A DNA stretch of 64,000 nucleotides from Mobilitalea sibirica (GTDB lineage: Bacteria > Bacillota > Clostridia > Lachnospirales > Lachnospiraceae). The DNA lies in contig NZ_JAEAGR010000018.1 in NCBI RefSeq assembly GCF_015999265.1, positions 25,922 through 89,921 on the forward strand, given 5' to 3'. A program made the position numbers and the translations under genes. Shown piece by piece: positions 26,160-35,521 of the stretch; position 1 is the first letter of the stretch, and each line of letters opens with the position of its first letter. Below the pieces are notes generated by a model. It was not told the origin of the DNA, did not search any database, and saw only the letters and a program-made list of their open reading frames with translations.

Positions 26160-27688
26160 AATTTGCTTTAAATTCTAAGAGTACAAAACATATGGATGAC
26201 ATTACGGTCAATGAAATTAAAATACCGGCCCTTGTGTTAATGGAACGGGCAGCGCTTCAAACTGTTGAACGAATTAAAGAGAGGATAGATAAATCAAGCC
26301 GAATTTTGGCAGTATGTGGTCCCGGTAATAATGGCGGTGATGGAATTGCAGCAGGTAGAATTCTGTATTTACAGGGCTATCATGTTGCTATTCTTTTACT
26401 TTTTGATGAAGAGAAAGCGACGGAGCAAACTAAGGTTCAAATAGAAATTGCCAAGAATTTGGGAATAACTTTTGAAAACAGCAACAAGCTCCATGAATAT
26501 AATATAATAATTGATGCAATCCTCGGTGTCGGTCTCTCCAGGCCGGTTACAGGTATCTATGAAAACATTATTCAGGAAATTAACCAGACGAAGAATTTGG
26601 TTTTTTCCGTTGATATACCCTCCGGTATATCGGCTGATACCGGCGCAGTGTTAAACATGGCTGTCCGGGCTGATGAGACAATTACCTTCGGAGTACAAAA
26701 ACTTGGATTGTTATTGTATCCCGGTGCCGAATATGCCGGTAGGATTACCGTTGCTGATATCGGATTTCCCGAAGCAGCAATCCAACAGACAGAGCCGGAT
26801 GCATTCTATTATGAAGCAGAGGATTTAGCTAAGCTTCCTATCAGATGCAATTACAGTCATAAAGGAACTTATGGTAAGGTTCTTGTGATAGCCGGAAGTA
26901 AGGGAGTTAGTGGAGCTGCTTTCTTATCCGCTAAGGCAGCATATAGGATGGGGGCTGGACTTGTTAAGGTCCTTACCTGCGCGGATAACCGTGAAATTAT
27001 TCAGACATTGTTACCGGAAGCATTATTTGAAGCTTATGACAGAAATGATATGCAAAAGAGTGAACAGAACAGAGAAATATTGAAAGCATTGAGATGGGCA
27101 TCTGTTATTGTAATCGGTCCGGGATTAGGTCAATCAGAAAAGGCAAATGAATTGTTATCCATCGTTATAAATGAGGCCCAAGTGCCGGTTATCATTGATG
27201 CGGATGGACTTAATATACTTGCCCGTTGGTTGGATAAACAAAGCAATGACCTAGAAAAAAGACTTGAATTAGTAAATGATTTATTGGCAGATGGAACGAT
27301 TTTAACCCCGCATCTCAGGGAATTATCCCGGATTTTGGGAGAAGAGGTTTCATTTATAACAGATAATATCATTGACACTGCAGGAAGATGTTCTTATAAT
27401 AGTAAGTTGATACATGTTATAAAAGATGCAAGAACAGTTGTGGCTCATAAAAATAAAAAATACATTAATATATCCGGTAATAACGGAATGGCTACAGGCG
27501 GTAGCGGTGATGTTCTGACCGGTATGATTGCAGCTATGATCGCCCAAGGTATGCCCTCCTTTGAAGCAGCTTGCTTGGCAGTTTATATTCACGGATTGGC
27601 AGGAGATGAAGCCTGTAAAGAAAAAGGACCGTATTCCCTTATGGCCGATGATATAGTAGAAGCTATCAATAAAGTATTAAAGAATTAG
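26156..27688 (+). CDS. nnr: Bifunctional NAD(P)HX epimerase / ADP-dependent NAD(P)HX dehydratase
   Basis: The 510-residue fusion has an N-terminal YjeF epimerase domain (about 1-215; GPGNNGGDGIAAGRIL) and a C-terminal ribokinase-like dehydratase domain (about 225-505; SKGVSGAAFLSAKAAYRMGAG, DADGLNIL, GNNGMATGGSGDVLTGM). It repairs hydrated NADH and NADPH. It overlaps acpS by 4 bases and precedes alr by 51, the common Bacillota order. Confidence 0.95.
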   Translation: MKFALNSKSTKHMDDITVNEIKIPALVLMERAALQTVERIKERIDKSSRILAVCGPGNNGGDGIAAGRILYLQGYHVAILLLFDEEKATEQTKVQIEIAKNLGITFENSNKLHEYNIIIDAILGVGLSRPVTGIYENIIQEINQTKNLVFSVDIPSGISADTGAVLNMAVRADETITFGVQKLGLLLYPGAEYAGRITVADIGFPEAAIQQTEPDAFYYEAEDLAKLPIRCNYSHKGTYGKVLVIAGSKGVSGAAFLSAKAAYRMGAGLVKVLTCADNREIIQTLLPEALFEAYDRNDMQKSEQNREILKALRWASVIVIGPGLGQSEKANELLSIVINEAQVPVIIDADGLNILARWLDKQSNDLEKRLELVNDLLADGTILTPHLRELSRILGEEVSFITDNIIDTAGRCSYNSKLIHVIKDARTVVAHKNKKYINISGNNGMATGGSGDVLTGMIAAMIAQGMPSFEAACLAVYIHGLAGDEACKEKGPYSLMADDIVEAINKVLKN

Positions 27689-27739
27689 TATGCATCATAA
27701 GAAAAGAGTAAACGTTTTCTAGAAGGGGATGCTCATATT

Positions 27740-28939
27740 ATGGAAGAACATATTTCTGAATTTAAGAATACAATAAACAATAAGTACCGACAGAATACAC
27801 AAGTCACAAACTATTATAGAGTTCAGGCTAATATTGATATAAATGCCATTCGTCACAATATTTCCCAGATTAAAAAGAAAATAAATAATGGAACAAAATT
27901 AATGGTAATCGTAAAAGCGGATGCCTACGGACACGGTTCTGTTCCAATTGCAATGGCATTAAATGATCAAATTGATGCCTATGGAGTTGCTATCATTGAA
28001 GAGGCCATTGAGCTCAGGGAGGCAGGAATTACAAAACCCATCTTAATTCTTGGTTACACGCCCCAGGAGCTTATCAATTTGGTGGTATCCTATGATGTTA
28101 CCCAGACAATTTACCAATATGATATGGCAAAGGCACTATCTGAGGAAGCTGTAAAACAGGGAAAAAAAGTTAAAATTCATATAAAAATAGATACCGGGAT
28201 GAGTAGATTAGGGTTCTCAGATTCTACGAACAGCATTACTGAAATCAAACGTATTGCTAGACTAAGAGGGTTAGAAATGGAAGGCTTATTTACCCATTTT
28301 GCTAAAGCAGATGAGACAGATAAAATATACACCCTGAACCAATTAAAAAGGTTTAATGAATTTGATCAACTGCTAAAAGAAGAACAGATCGATATTCCAA
28401 TGAAACATGCCTCTAACAGCGCAGGAATTATTGAAACACCTGATGCTGATTTGAATATGGTTCGATGCGGTATTGCTACCTATGGGATTTATCCATCGGA
28501 ATGGGTTAACAAAAACGAAATAAAACTACGTCCTGCGATGGAACTGAAATCCCGTGTGATATATGTAAAAGAAGTAGAAGCAGGAGTCGGTATTAGTTAT
28601 GGAGCAACTTTTGTAACAAATCGAAAAACAAAAGTTGCTACAATCCCGGTTGGCTATGCAGACGGTTATTCCAGAAATTTATCAAACACCGGAAAGGTAA
28701 TCATACATGGTGAGTATGCACCGGTGATCGGAAGAGTCTGTATGGATCAGTTTATGGTAGACGTTACAGATATTAAGGATGTGAAACAGGGGGATACGGT
28801 TACACTTCTTGGAAAGGATCAGGAGGCATATATCAGTGTGGAGGAACTGGCAAAGTGGTCTCATTCCTTCCCATATGAATTAGTATGTACCGTTGGAAAA
28901 CGAATACCCAGAGTTTACTCAGAAATAAAGTACGAATAA
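27740..28939 (+). CDS. alr: Alanine racemase
   Basis: The 399-residue PLP enzyme makes D-alanine for peptidoglycan. The PLP lysine is K59 in VIVKADAYGHG. The catalytic tyrosine lies in GISYGATF (near 280), and GRVCMDQFMVDVTD is the C-terminal signature. A 28-residue N-terminal extension precedes the fold start (YRVQANIDINAIRHNI), longer than usual, but the start has AAGGGGATG at good distance. Downstream is mazF, as in many Bacillota. Confidence 0.95.
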   Translation: MEEHISEFKNTINNKYRQNTQVTNYYRVQANIDINAIRHNISQIKKKINNGTKLMVIVKADAYGHGSVPIAMALNDQIDAYGVAIIEEAIELREAGITKPILILGYTPQELINLVVSYDVTQTIYQYDMAKALSEEAVKQGKKVKIHIKIDTGMSRLGFSDSTNSITEIKRIARLRGLEMEGLFTHFAKADETDKIYTLNQLKRFNEFDQLLKEEQIDIPMKHASNSAGIIETPDADLNMVRCGIATYGIYPSEWVNKNEIKLRPAMELKSRVIYVKEVEAGVGISYGATFVTNRKTKVATIPVGYADGYSRNLSNTGKVIIHGEYAPVIGRVCMDQFMVDVTDIKDVKQGDTVTLLGKDQEAYISVEELAKWSHSFPYELVCTVGKRIPRVYSEIKYE

Positions 28940-29025
28940 TATTATGGAACAAATAACACTTTATGGAATACACACGAAGAAACTGGCAATAATAAGGTTA
29001 AGCCTAATATTGGAGTGTGAGTAAA

Positions 29026-29382
29026 GTGGTAATAAAAAGAGGAGATATCTTTTATGCTGATTTGAGACCTGTAATAGGATCTGAGCAGGGAGGTGTCAGG
29101 CCAGTTTTAATTATTCAAAATGACACAGGTAATAAACATAGTCCTACTGTTATATGTGCGGCAATTACATCAAAAATGAATAAAGCCAAACTTCCCACCC
29201 ATGTGGAACTGGATGCAGATAAATATGGGATCGTAAAGGATTCAGTTATATTACTTGAGCAGGTAAGGACAATTGACAAATCCAGGTTAAAAGAAAAAGT
29301 CTGTCATTTGGATCGGGATGTATTAAAGAAAATTGATAAAGCCCTTATTATTAGTTTTTCTTTAGATACATATTTTAGATAA
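29026..29382 (+). CDS. mazF: MazF/EndoA-type mRNA interferase toxin
   Basis: The 118-residue protein matches the Bacillota EndoA type: [51 protein letters not shown], and [16 protein letters not shown]. It cleaves mRNA at short specific sequences when free of antitoxin. GTG 29026 is chosen because the family starts M-[IV]-[VI]-K-R-G-D and GGAG lies about 10 bases upstream; a GTG three codons earlier sits too close to that site. The 86 bases between alr and this gene leave no room for the usual ribbon-helix-helix antitoxin. Confidence 0.9.
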   Translation: MVIKRGDIFYADLRPVIGSEQGGVRPVLIIQNDTGNKHSPTVICAAITSKMNKAKLPTHVELDADKYGIVKDSVILLEQVRTIDKSRLKEKVCHLDRDVLKKIDKALIISFSLDTYFR

Positions 29383-29409
29383 AAATAGAAAGAAGGAGTC
29401 ATCTTTACA

Positions 29410-30765
29410 ATGGACGAAGGCAACCCCTTATCGGGAATAGCAATTATATCTTTATTAATCATATTAAAAGCAATTATAACAAGTTTAAGTACAGCTTTAT
29501 ATAATGTCAATGAAAATGGTGTAAGAAAGAAGGCAGAAGGGGGAGATAGAAAATCGGTTACTCTTCTAAAAGTTCTTAAAACACCTGATAAGTATATCCA
29601 TGTATCAGAACTGGTTATAAACGGTACAGGTATTTTGGCTGGTGTTTTTTATGTAGTACATTTCCTGCCTTGGATCGATAAAATGATCATAAAAAGTAGT
29701 ATAAAAATAGACAGTAATATTATTACACCGGTTTTTTATGTTTTCATTACGGTGTTTCTGGTTTTCCTAATTACTTTGTTTGGAACCGTTCTACCTAAGA
29801 AAATCGCGATAAAACATGCCGATTCCATATCCTATCATGTGATGGGATTACTAAGAGCATTAAATTTCTTATTCCGTCCGTTTGTATGGTTATTGGAAAA
29901 AACCATGAATATCATTTTGTTTATATTCGGAGTCAAACCCTCTGAGTTGTCCGAAAGTGTGACTGAGGAAGAAATCATTTCTATGGTTAACGAGGGCCGT
30001 GAACAGGGCGTATTTGATGCCGGTGAGGTAGAGATGATATCGAATATCATAGAATTGGATGAAAAAGAAGCGCAGGATATTATGACACCGAAAAAGAAGA
30101 TTATTGCTGTAAGTGCTGAAATGACAGTTGAAGAAGCCCTTCGGTTTATGCTTTCAGAGAATTATTCCAGATATCCTTTATATGAAGGAAATCGAGATAA
30201 TATTATTGGGATTTTGCATCTTAAGGATGTGATTTGTGCATACATATCGGAGGAGCTTAAGTCAAAGTCCCTGAATGAGATAGCAAGAGAACCATATTTT
30301 GTACCAGACACACAAAATATTAATATGTTATTTCATGACATGCAGTCAAAGAACATCCATATGGCTATTGTAATCGATGAATATGGCCAAACCGCGGGTC
30401 TTGTAGCAATGGAGGATTTTATAGAAGAAATTGTTGGTAATATCCAAGATGAATATGATGAAGACGAAAAGATGGTAATATCCGTTGAAGATGATTCCTA
30501 TGTTGTCAATGGTTCAATCAGCCTTGAGGAGTTGGAGGATGAGTTACATATTTCCATTGAACATGAAGATTTTGATACATTAAACGGATTATTAATTTCT
30601 ATATTAGATCGAATTCCACAGGATGGGGAAAAAGCAATTTTAGAATATGCAGGATACCGGTTTAATATCCTTGAGACTATGAACAAAATGATACAATTAG
30701 TAAGGATATCCAAGCTTCCGGAACTAAGTGAGGAAATCGCAGAACCGGTAAAAGTAATGGAGTAA
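29410..30765 (+). CDS. CorC/HlyC (TlyC)-family membrane protein with CBS pair
   Basis: The 451-residue protein has a DUF21/CNNM transmembrane domain (about 1-195, three or four helices). A CBS-domain pair (about 215-340; MTPKKKIIAVSAEMTVEEAL, YSRYPLYEGNRDNIIGILHLKDV) and a C-terminal CorC_HlyC domain (about 355-435; YVVNGSISLEELEDEL) follow. Family members are implicated in Mg2+/Co2+ efflux or homeostasis; the old hemolysin name is historical. It starts 27 bases after mazF. Confidence 0.88.
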   Translation: MDEGNPLSGIAIISLLIILKAIITSLSTALYNVNENGVRKKAEGGDRKSVTLLKVLKTPDKYIHVSELVINGTGILAGVFYVVHFLPWIDKMIIKSSIKIDSNIITPVFYVFITVFLVFLITLFGTVLPKKIAIKHADSISYHVMGLLRALNFLFRPFVWLLEKTMNIILFIFGVKPSELSESVTEEEIISMVNEGREQGVFDAGEVEMISNIIELDEKEAQDIMTPKKKIIAVSAEMTVEEALRFMLSENYSRYPLYEGNRDNIIGILHLKDVICAYISEELKSKSLNEIAREPYFVPDTQNINMLFHDMQSKNIHMAIVIDEYGQTAGLVAMEDFIEEIVGNIQDEYDEDEKMVISVEDDSYVVNGSISLEELEDELHISIEHEDFDTLNGLLISILDRIPQDGEKAILEYAGYRFNILETMNKMIQLVRISKLPELSEEIAEPVKVME

Positions 30766-30805
30766 ACTAAGTATATATAAAATCACTGCGGACGAAGAAA
30801 CGAAT

Positions 30806-30963
30806 AAAAAGATGGGACATAGGATTTCCTTAAATGTACTATTTGGAGAACTTATTCCTTGCATAGTTTGTCTGATACGAACATTTATGTATAAATCAGG
30901 CAAACTATAAAAGGGATATATACTTCAACGAGTGTGTGTAGGGAACTTATGTCCCGTCTTTTT
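30806..30963. repeat. Long imperfect palindrome, hairpin family 2, copy B
   Basis: The 158-base element has outer arms AAAAAGATGGGACATA and near-complement, and an inner stem ATAGTTTG.CTGAT / ATCAGGCAAACTAT. It matches copy A at 16741-16902 at the ends, in ACTATTTGG-GAAC, in the ATTTATGT loop and in CAAC.AGTGTGTG. It lies just after the CorC-like gene and can terminate it. Confidence 0.75.
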
Positions 30964-30983
30964 GGATTGGCTTAAAACATTAC

Positions 30984-31128
30984 TGAACTCAAAAAAACCT
31001 GCATAAGCAGGTTTTAGGATCACTCACATTTTGAAAAAGCCAAAATGTTCGTTAACCCAATATCGCCTACGGCGATTGTTCAGTGAAAAACACACTGAAC
31101 TCAAAAAAACCTGCATAAGCAGGTTTTT
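30984..31128 (+). terminator. Duplicated terminator unit
   Basis: The same unit, ACTGAACTC then A7 then CCTGCATAAGCAGG then T-run, occurs at about 30984-31018 and 31094-31128, 110 bases apart. The stem CCTGC/GCAGG is short but the second copy has seven T. The intervening sequence holds other small inverted repeats (CGCCTACGGCG). This is part of the 969-base gene-free stretch 30766-31734. Confidence 0.6.
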
Positions 31129-31328
31129 TTGTTGTGTTATACAACAGGAGAGTTGTATAACTAGCGTATAATAGGGTGGGAGTAGAAAGTGTTTTATCAC
31201 GATCTATGCTCTCATTATAAGAATAAAATGTGATGACTTTGTGAAGAGAATATAAAAAAAGAATGAAGAACTGAAAATTTTATAAACATAAATCTGCTTT
31301 TGATGCATGGACATTCTTTACGAATAAA

Positions 31329-31364
31329 ATAAGAGGGTGTCTTTTTAAAGACACCCTCTTGTTA
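31329..31364 (+). terminator. Terminator-like hairpin
   Basis: AGAGGGTGTCTTT / AAAGACACCCTCT has a minimal loop, followed by TTGTTAT. It stands alone in the gene-free region upstream of the first binding-protein gene and may insulate that gene from read-through. Confidence 0.7.
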
Positions 31365-31734
31365 TATATAATGTAGGGAGGAGGAGAGTGAAAAATTTTA
31401 TCACTTTCTGGTTTTATTATAGACAATATTTATGTTCAAATTATGGATAGATTAAAGATAATTTGTGAACAATTTGGTACATATTTATGTCAATCTTGGA
31501 TATAATTATGTAAAAATATGTCGGACAAACCAATTGGCGTTCAAATTTATTCCTGATATAAATAAAATAAGATGATCTATTTATAAGTATTCCGAGGTGA
31601 TTTTTGCTAATGATGCAATTGTATATTTTAATTTCCTATGGTTAGAATATGCTGTATAAATAAATTGATACTCAAGAAAATTTGTTCGAATATGCTATTG
31701 TAACAAACAATTAGTTAACAAGGGAGGAAATTAC

Positions 31735-33480
31735 TTGAAGAGAATATACTCTGTGATTTCTGTTATTCTGATTGTTTTGTTATTTGGATTAACTCTTGTT
31801 GGTTGCAGAAGAGATAATAAGGATAATCAAAATGATCAAGGAAATGACGAAGAAAACAATCAAGATTATGACCAATCAAATGATAAAGCCAATGATCAAG
31901 ATGAAGATTCGTATTTTAGAGAATACTCCGCGTTTTTTGCTGTTCCGGGAAATGAACTTCCTATGAATAACCGTGTTATGAATGCGATTGCTGAAGTTAC
32001 CGGAGGTAAAGTTAATATGACCTGGCTTACAGAGCAAACCGTTTCAGAAAGAATTGGTGTAATGGTTGCGGGTGGTGAATATCCTGACTTTATTGACGGA
32101 TCTGCCGGTACCGCAATGTTAATCGAGGCAGGAGCATTGATACCAATTGATGAATATTGGGATGATTACCCGAATATTAAGAACTATCTTTCAAAAAATC
32201 AATGGAATAAAATACGAAAGGAAGATGGACATATCTATATCATACCCCAGTTTGGTATTATACAAGGAAAAGAAACCGCAACGAATCACGAGGATGAGGC
32301 GTTTTGGATTCAAAAAGCAGTACTGGAATGGGCGGATTATCCAAAACTTAAATCAATAGATGAATTTTTTGATATTGTATATCGTTACGTTGATGAAAAT
32401 CCTGAGATAGAAGGACAATCAACTTTGGGATTTACTGTATACTCTAACGACTGGAGATATTTTGGATTGGAAAATCCGCCAATGTTCTTGGCTGGATATC
32501 CGAATGACGGTGTTTGTATCGTAGATCCTGAAACGATAACAGCATACAATTATAATACAATTGATGAAGCGTATCACTACTTTAAGAAATTAAATCAGGT
32601 CTACAACGACGGATATTTCGATGCCTCAGCCTTTACCGATTCCTATGATCAGTATATATCAAAGATCTCTTCCGGTAGAGTGGTAGGGATGGTAGATCAA
32701 CATTGGAACTTTCAAACCGCAGAGGAAACCTTAAAATCAGCCGGTTTAGTTGAAAGAACTTATGTCCCGCAGCCCATTACATTGGATGCGGATACAATTG
32801 ACCGTTGGTATTCACCTTCCGTCTTGGATGCTTCCAATGGTATTGGTATCAGTACAAGCTGTGAAAATCCGGAGGAGGCGTTACAATTTATAAATGATTT
32901 ATTATCTCCTGAAGTTATGATATTAAGATATTGGGGAGAAGAAGGTATAGATTACTTCGTAGGTGAAGATGAAGTGTTCTACCGAACAGAAAAACAAAGA
33001 AAGCAAAGAGAGGATACCAAATGGGTTGGTGAAAATCTCTGCTCCTATGATTACTTCCCTCATTATGAAGGTATGCTAGCAGATGGTATTAATACTGTAA
33101 AACCTTCTGAGCAGCCCGGTGAGTTTCGTAAAACATTAACAGAAACGGATCGTAAACTACTAGACGCATATGGATTTATTAACTTTCTTGATTTTTTAAA
33201 TACAGATGTAGAAAATTCAGACTGGTTTCCGATGTGGTCTTTTACAAATACATGGACCGGTGAGACTGATTATGGTATTGCTAAGATTAAGATGGATGAG
33301 ATAAAGCATGAGTGGCTACCCAAGGTGATTATGGCCTCAACAGCAGATTTTGATAGTACTTGGGAACAATATCAGAATTTATTGACGACTGAGGTAGATT
33401 TGGAAGTATATGAAGCTACTTTAACAGAGGAGGCTCGAAGAAGAGTTGCAGTTGCACAAGGGGTAGACAGAGTAGAATAA
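31735..33480 (+). CDS. Extracellular solute-binding lipoprotein (LplA-type), paralogue 1
   Basis: The 581-residue lipoprotein has hydrophobic residues 5-20, lipobox LVGC (about 20-23) and an Asn/Asp/Gln-rich linker to about residue 62. The rest is a family 1-type binding protein of the LplA group that captures oligosaccharides for LplB/LplC-type permeases. TTG start with GGGAGG. It aligns along its whole length with the protein at 37297-38964 (shared blocks IDEYWDDYPNIKNYLS, PQFGIIQGK, EEGIDYFVGED-like, FPHYEGMLADGIN). Its own terminator follows, so it is a separate unit from the kinase genes. Confidence 0.88.
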   Translation: MKRIYSVISVILIVLLFGLTLVGCRRDNKDNQNDQGNDEENNQDYDQSNDKANDQDEDSYFREYSAFFAVPGNELPMNNRVMNAIAEVTGGKVNMTWLTEQTVSERIGVMVAGGEYPDFIDGSAGTAMLIEAGALIPIDEYWDDYPNIKNYLSKNQWNKIRKEDGHIYIIPQFGIIQGKETATNHEDEAFWIQKAVLEWADYPKLKSIDEFFDIVYRYVDENPEIEGQSTLGFTVYSNDWRYFGLENPPMFLAGYPNDGVCIVDPETITAYNYNTIDEAYHYFKKLNQVYNDGYFDASAFTDSYDQYISKISSGRVVGMVDQHWNFQTAEETLKSAGLVERTYVPQPITLDADTIDRWYSPSVLDASNGIGISTSCENPEEALQFINDLLSPEVMILRYWGEEGIDYFVGEDEVFYRTEKQRKQREDTKWVGENLCSYDYFPHYEGMLADGINTVKPSEQPGEFRKTLTETDRKLLDAYGFINFLDFLNTDVENSDWFPMWSFTNTWTGETDYGIAKIKMDEIKHEWLPKVIMASTADFDSTWEQYQNLLTTEVDLEVYEATLTEEARRRVAVAQGVDRVE

Positions 33481-33487
33481 TCAAGTC

Positions 33488-33534
33488 AAATAAGCAGAGG
33501 TTATAGCAATCCAATCCATAACCTCTGCTTATTT
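33488..33534 (+). terminator. Terminator after binding-protein paralogue 1
   Basis: A perfect 17-bp stem (AAATAAGCAGAGGTTAT and complement) has a 13-base loop, eight bases after the stop codon; the arm itself ends in ATTTGTT. Confidence 0.85.
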
Positions 33535-33721
33535 GTTAGAACGAACAATCAATCACAAATGAATGTTCTTGAAAAATTATAAATAATTGTGTAGAATTAA
33601 ATAAAGTATTCATATAAATCAATAAACAGATGAATATAATTAAATGCTTTTTTCTCATTATTATATTATTAATTGTATGAAACTTGGACTATAAATCTCA
33701 AATAAGGAATTAAAGTGCTAA

Positions 33722-35491
33722 ATGAAACGCTTCAATCTGAATAATTTTAAAATAAGGACAAAATTACTTTTGATTTATGGCTTCTGTGTATTATTACCTA
33801 TTATAGTAACAGATGCCATTATTTTGTATACCATGAATTCAAGTTATAAAAAAGAGAATGAAAATCATCTGACTAATACTATGGAGAGAGTTGAATATAA
33901 TCTGAATAAAATCATAGAAGCAAGTATTAAGTTTACATATAATCTGTACACGGACAGCTTATTGGACGAATTTTTAAATAAGAAATATGATAATTATTTA
34001 GAGTATTATTATGACTATCGTAGGATGCTGACAAATAATAATTTTAGTTATAATTATAATTACGGTATGTTATATAAGATAATGATATATGCAGATAATA
34101 ATACCTTAATAAATGGAGCCAATATAGGTACTTTAGATACCATCATTACAACACAATGGTATCAAGCGTTTGAAGAAAGTGGAAAAGAGATTCTATTATA
34201 TACTTATTATGATGAGGGAAAACGTTTTATTCCGGGAAGCGGAAGCAGTAGAACCATCAGTATAATACGATCAATGGATCATTTTGGTTTAGGTATTAAG
34301 AAATTATTAAAAATTGATTTGGACTATAATCTAATGCAGAGAGAAGTCTTGAATGAAAAAATTGATGGAGTAATCTATGTAAGAAATCCCGAATATATCT
34401 TATTCTCTAATTTACCCGGAGCGGGTAGTACAAGAGATTATATACCAGCGAATACTGTAAAAGAAGACAATGTTACAATGAAAACAACATTCACAGCCGG
34501 AACTCAGGAATGGGAAATCTTAATATTTGCTGAAGACACTGCCTTCTGGCCCATGTTTTTAAAATCGAAGGGCTTGTTTTTCTTAGTGTTGTTTAATATT
34601 TTGTTCCCATCCGTTTTAATTTATTTTGTGGGACGCTCCATCAGTAAAAGACTATCAGTTGTAATGAAGTACATGGGTAAGGTAAAAAAAGAAAAGTTTG
34701 AAGTGATTGATATTAAAGAAGGAAAGGATGAGATTGGCAATCTAATACGAAGTTATAACCTAATGGTCATCAAAATTAAGGACCTAATTGAAGTTGTATT
34801 TAAGGGAAATGCTGAAAAGCAAGCCTTGGAATTATCTAAAAAACAAGCTGAATTAAAAGCTGTACAGAGTCAGGTCAACCCTCACTTTCTCTTTAATACA
34901 TTAGAAACAATACGCATGAGAAGTCTCTTGAAAAATGAAACTGAAACTGCGGATATCATAGGCGAACTGGCAGTACTATTTCGAAAAAGCATGAACTGGG
35001 GATCTGATTTTGTAACAATAGAAGAAGAAATGACATTTGCTGAAAAATATATTAATATTCAAAAATATAGATTCGGGGATAAAATTAAATATTTTCAATA
35101 TATCAAGGAGGAGTGTAAAAAATATTTGGTTCCTAAGCTATCCATTGTAACTTTTATTGAGAACGCATGTATTCATGGTATTGAAGCCTCTATAACAGAA
35201 GGTGTTATTTCTGTTACTATTACGAACAATGGTGATTTTATGTTTATCGAAATATCAGATAATGGAATAGGTTTTGAAAAACAAAAACTTGAGAGTATAC
35301 GAAAAATGATTTCCAATGCTGATATAAAGATGTTGAATGAATCAAAAAGTACAGGCATATTAAATGCATTTTTAAGATTAAAAATGTATTGTGATGATAA
35401 CATCTTATTTGACATTGATAGTGTTACACAAAACGGCACGGACATTATGATACAAATTCCACTCAGCTGTATGGATGGGATTTTTGCATAA
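33722..35491 (+). CDS. Sensor histidine kinase, YesM type
   Basis: The 589-residue kinase has a TM helix at about 13-35, an extracellular sensing region of about 250 residues, TM at about 283-305, and HAMP at about 310-365. A His_kinase domain with phospho-acceptor H388 in QVNPHFLFNT is followed by HATPase_c (VTFIENACIHGI, ISDNGIGF). YesM/LytS-type kinases sense sugars or sugar-binding proteins at the surface. It is followed 30 bases later by its response regulator and lies between the two binding-protein paralogues, so it likely controls this uptake locus. Confidence 0.92.
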   Translation: MKRFNLNNFKIRTKLLLIYGFCVLLPIIVTDAIILYTMNSSYKKENENHLTNTMERVEYNLNKIIEASIKFTYNLYTDSLLDEFLNKKYDNYLEYYYDYRRMLTNNNFSYNYNYGMLYKIMIYADNNTLINGANIGTLDTIITTQWYQAFEESGKEILLYTYYDEGKRFIPGSGSSRTISIIRSMDHFGLGIKKLLKIDLDYNLMQREVLNEKIDGVIYVRNPEYILFSNLPGAGSTRDYIPANTVKEDNVTMKTTFTAGTQEWEILIFAEDTAFWPMFLKSKGLFFLVLFNILFPSVLIYFVGRSISKRLSVVMKYMGKVKKEKFEVIDIKEGKDEIGNLIRSYNLMVIKIKDLIEVVFKGNAEKQALELSKKQAELKAVQSQVNPHFLFNTLETIRMRSLLKNETETADIIGELAVLFRKSMNWGSDFVTIEEEMTFAEKYINIQKYRFGDKIKYFQYIKEECKKYLVPKLSIVTFIENACIHGIEASITEGVISVTITNNGDFMFIEISDNGIGFEKQKLESIRKMISNADIKMLNESKSTGILNAFLRLKMYCDDNILFDIDSVTQNGTDIMIQIPLSCMDGIFA

Positions 35492-35521
35492 ATTTAAGAT
35501 ATTTAAAGGGGGATAAAGCAA

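Noticed and set aside
27707..27722. Catabolite-response-like site (AGAAAACGTTTACT on the minus strand) before alr
   Set aside because: The flanks do not fit the full palindromic consensus, and alr is not an expected carbon-controlled target.
30984..31128. Possible CRISPR-like repeats
   Set aside because: Only two copies, each containing a terminator stem and T-run, spaced 110 bases apart; no regular spacers and no cas genes.
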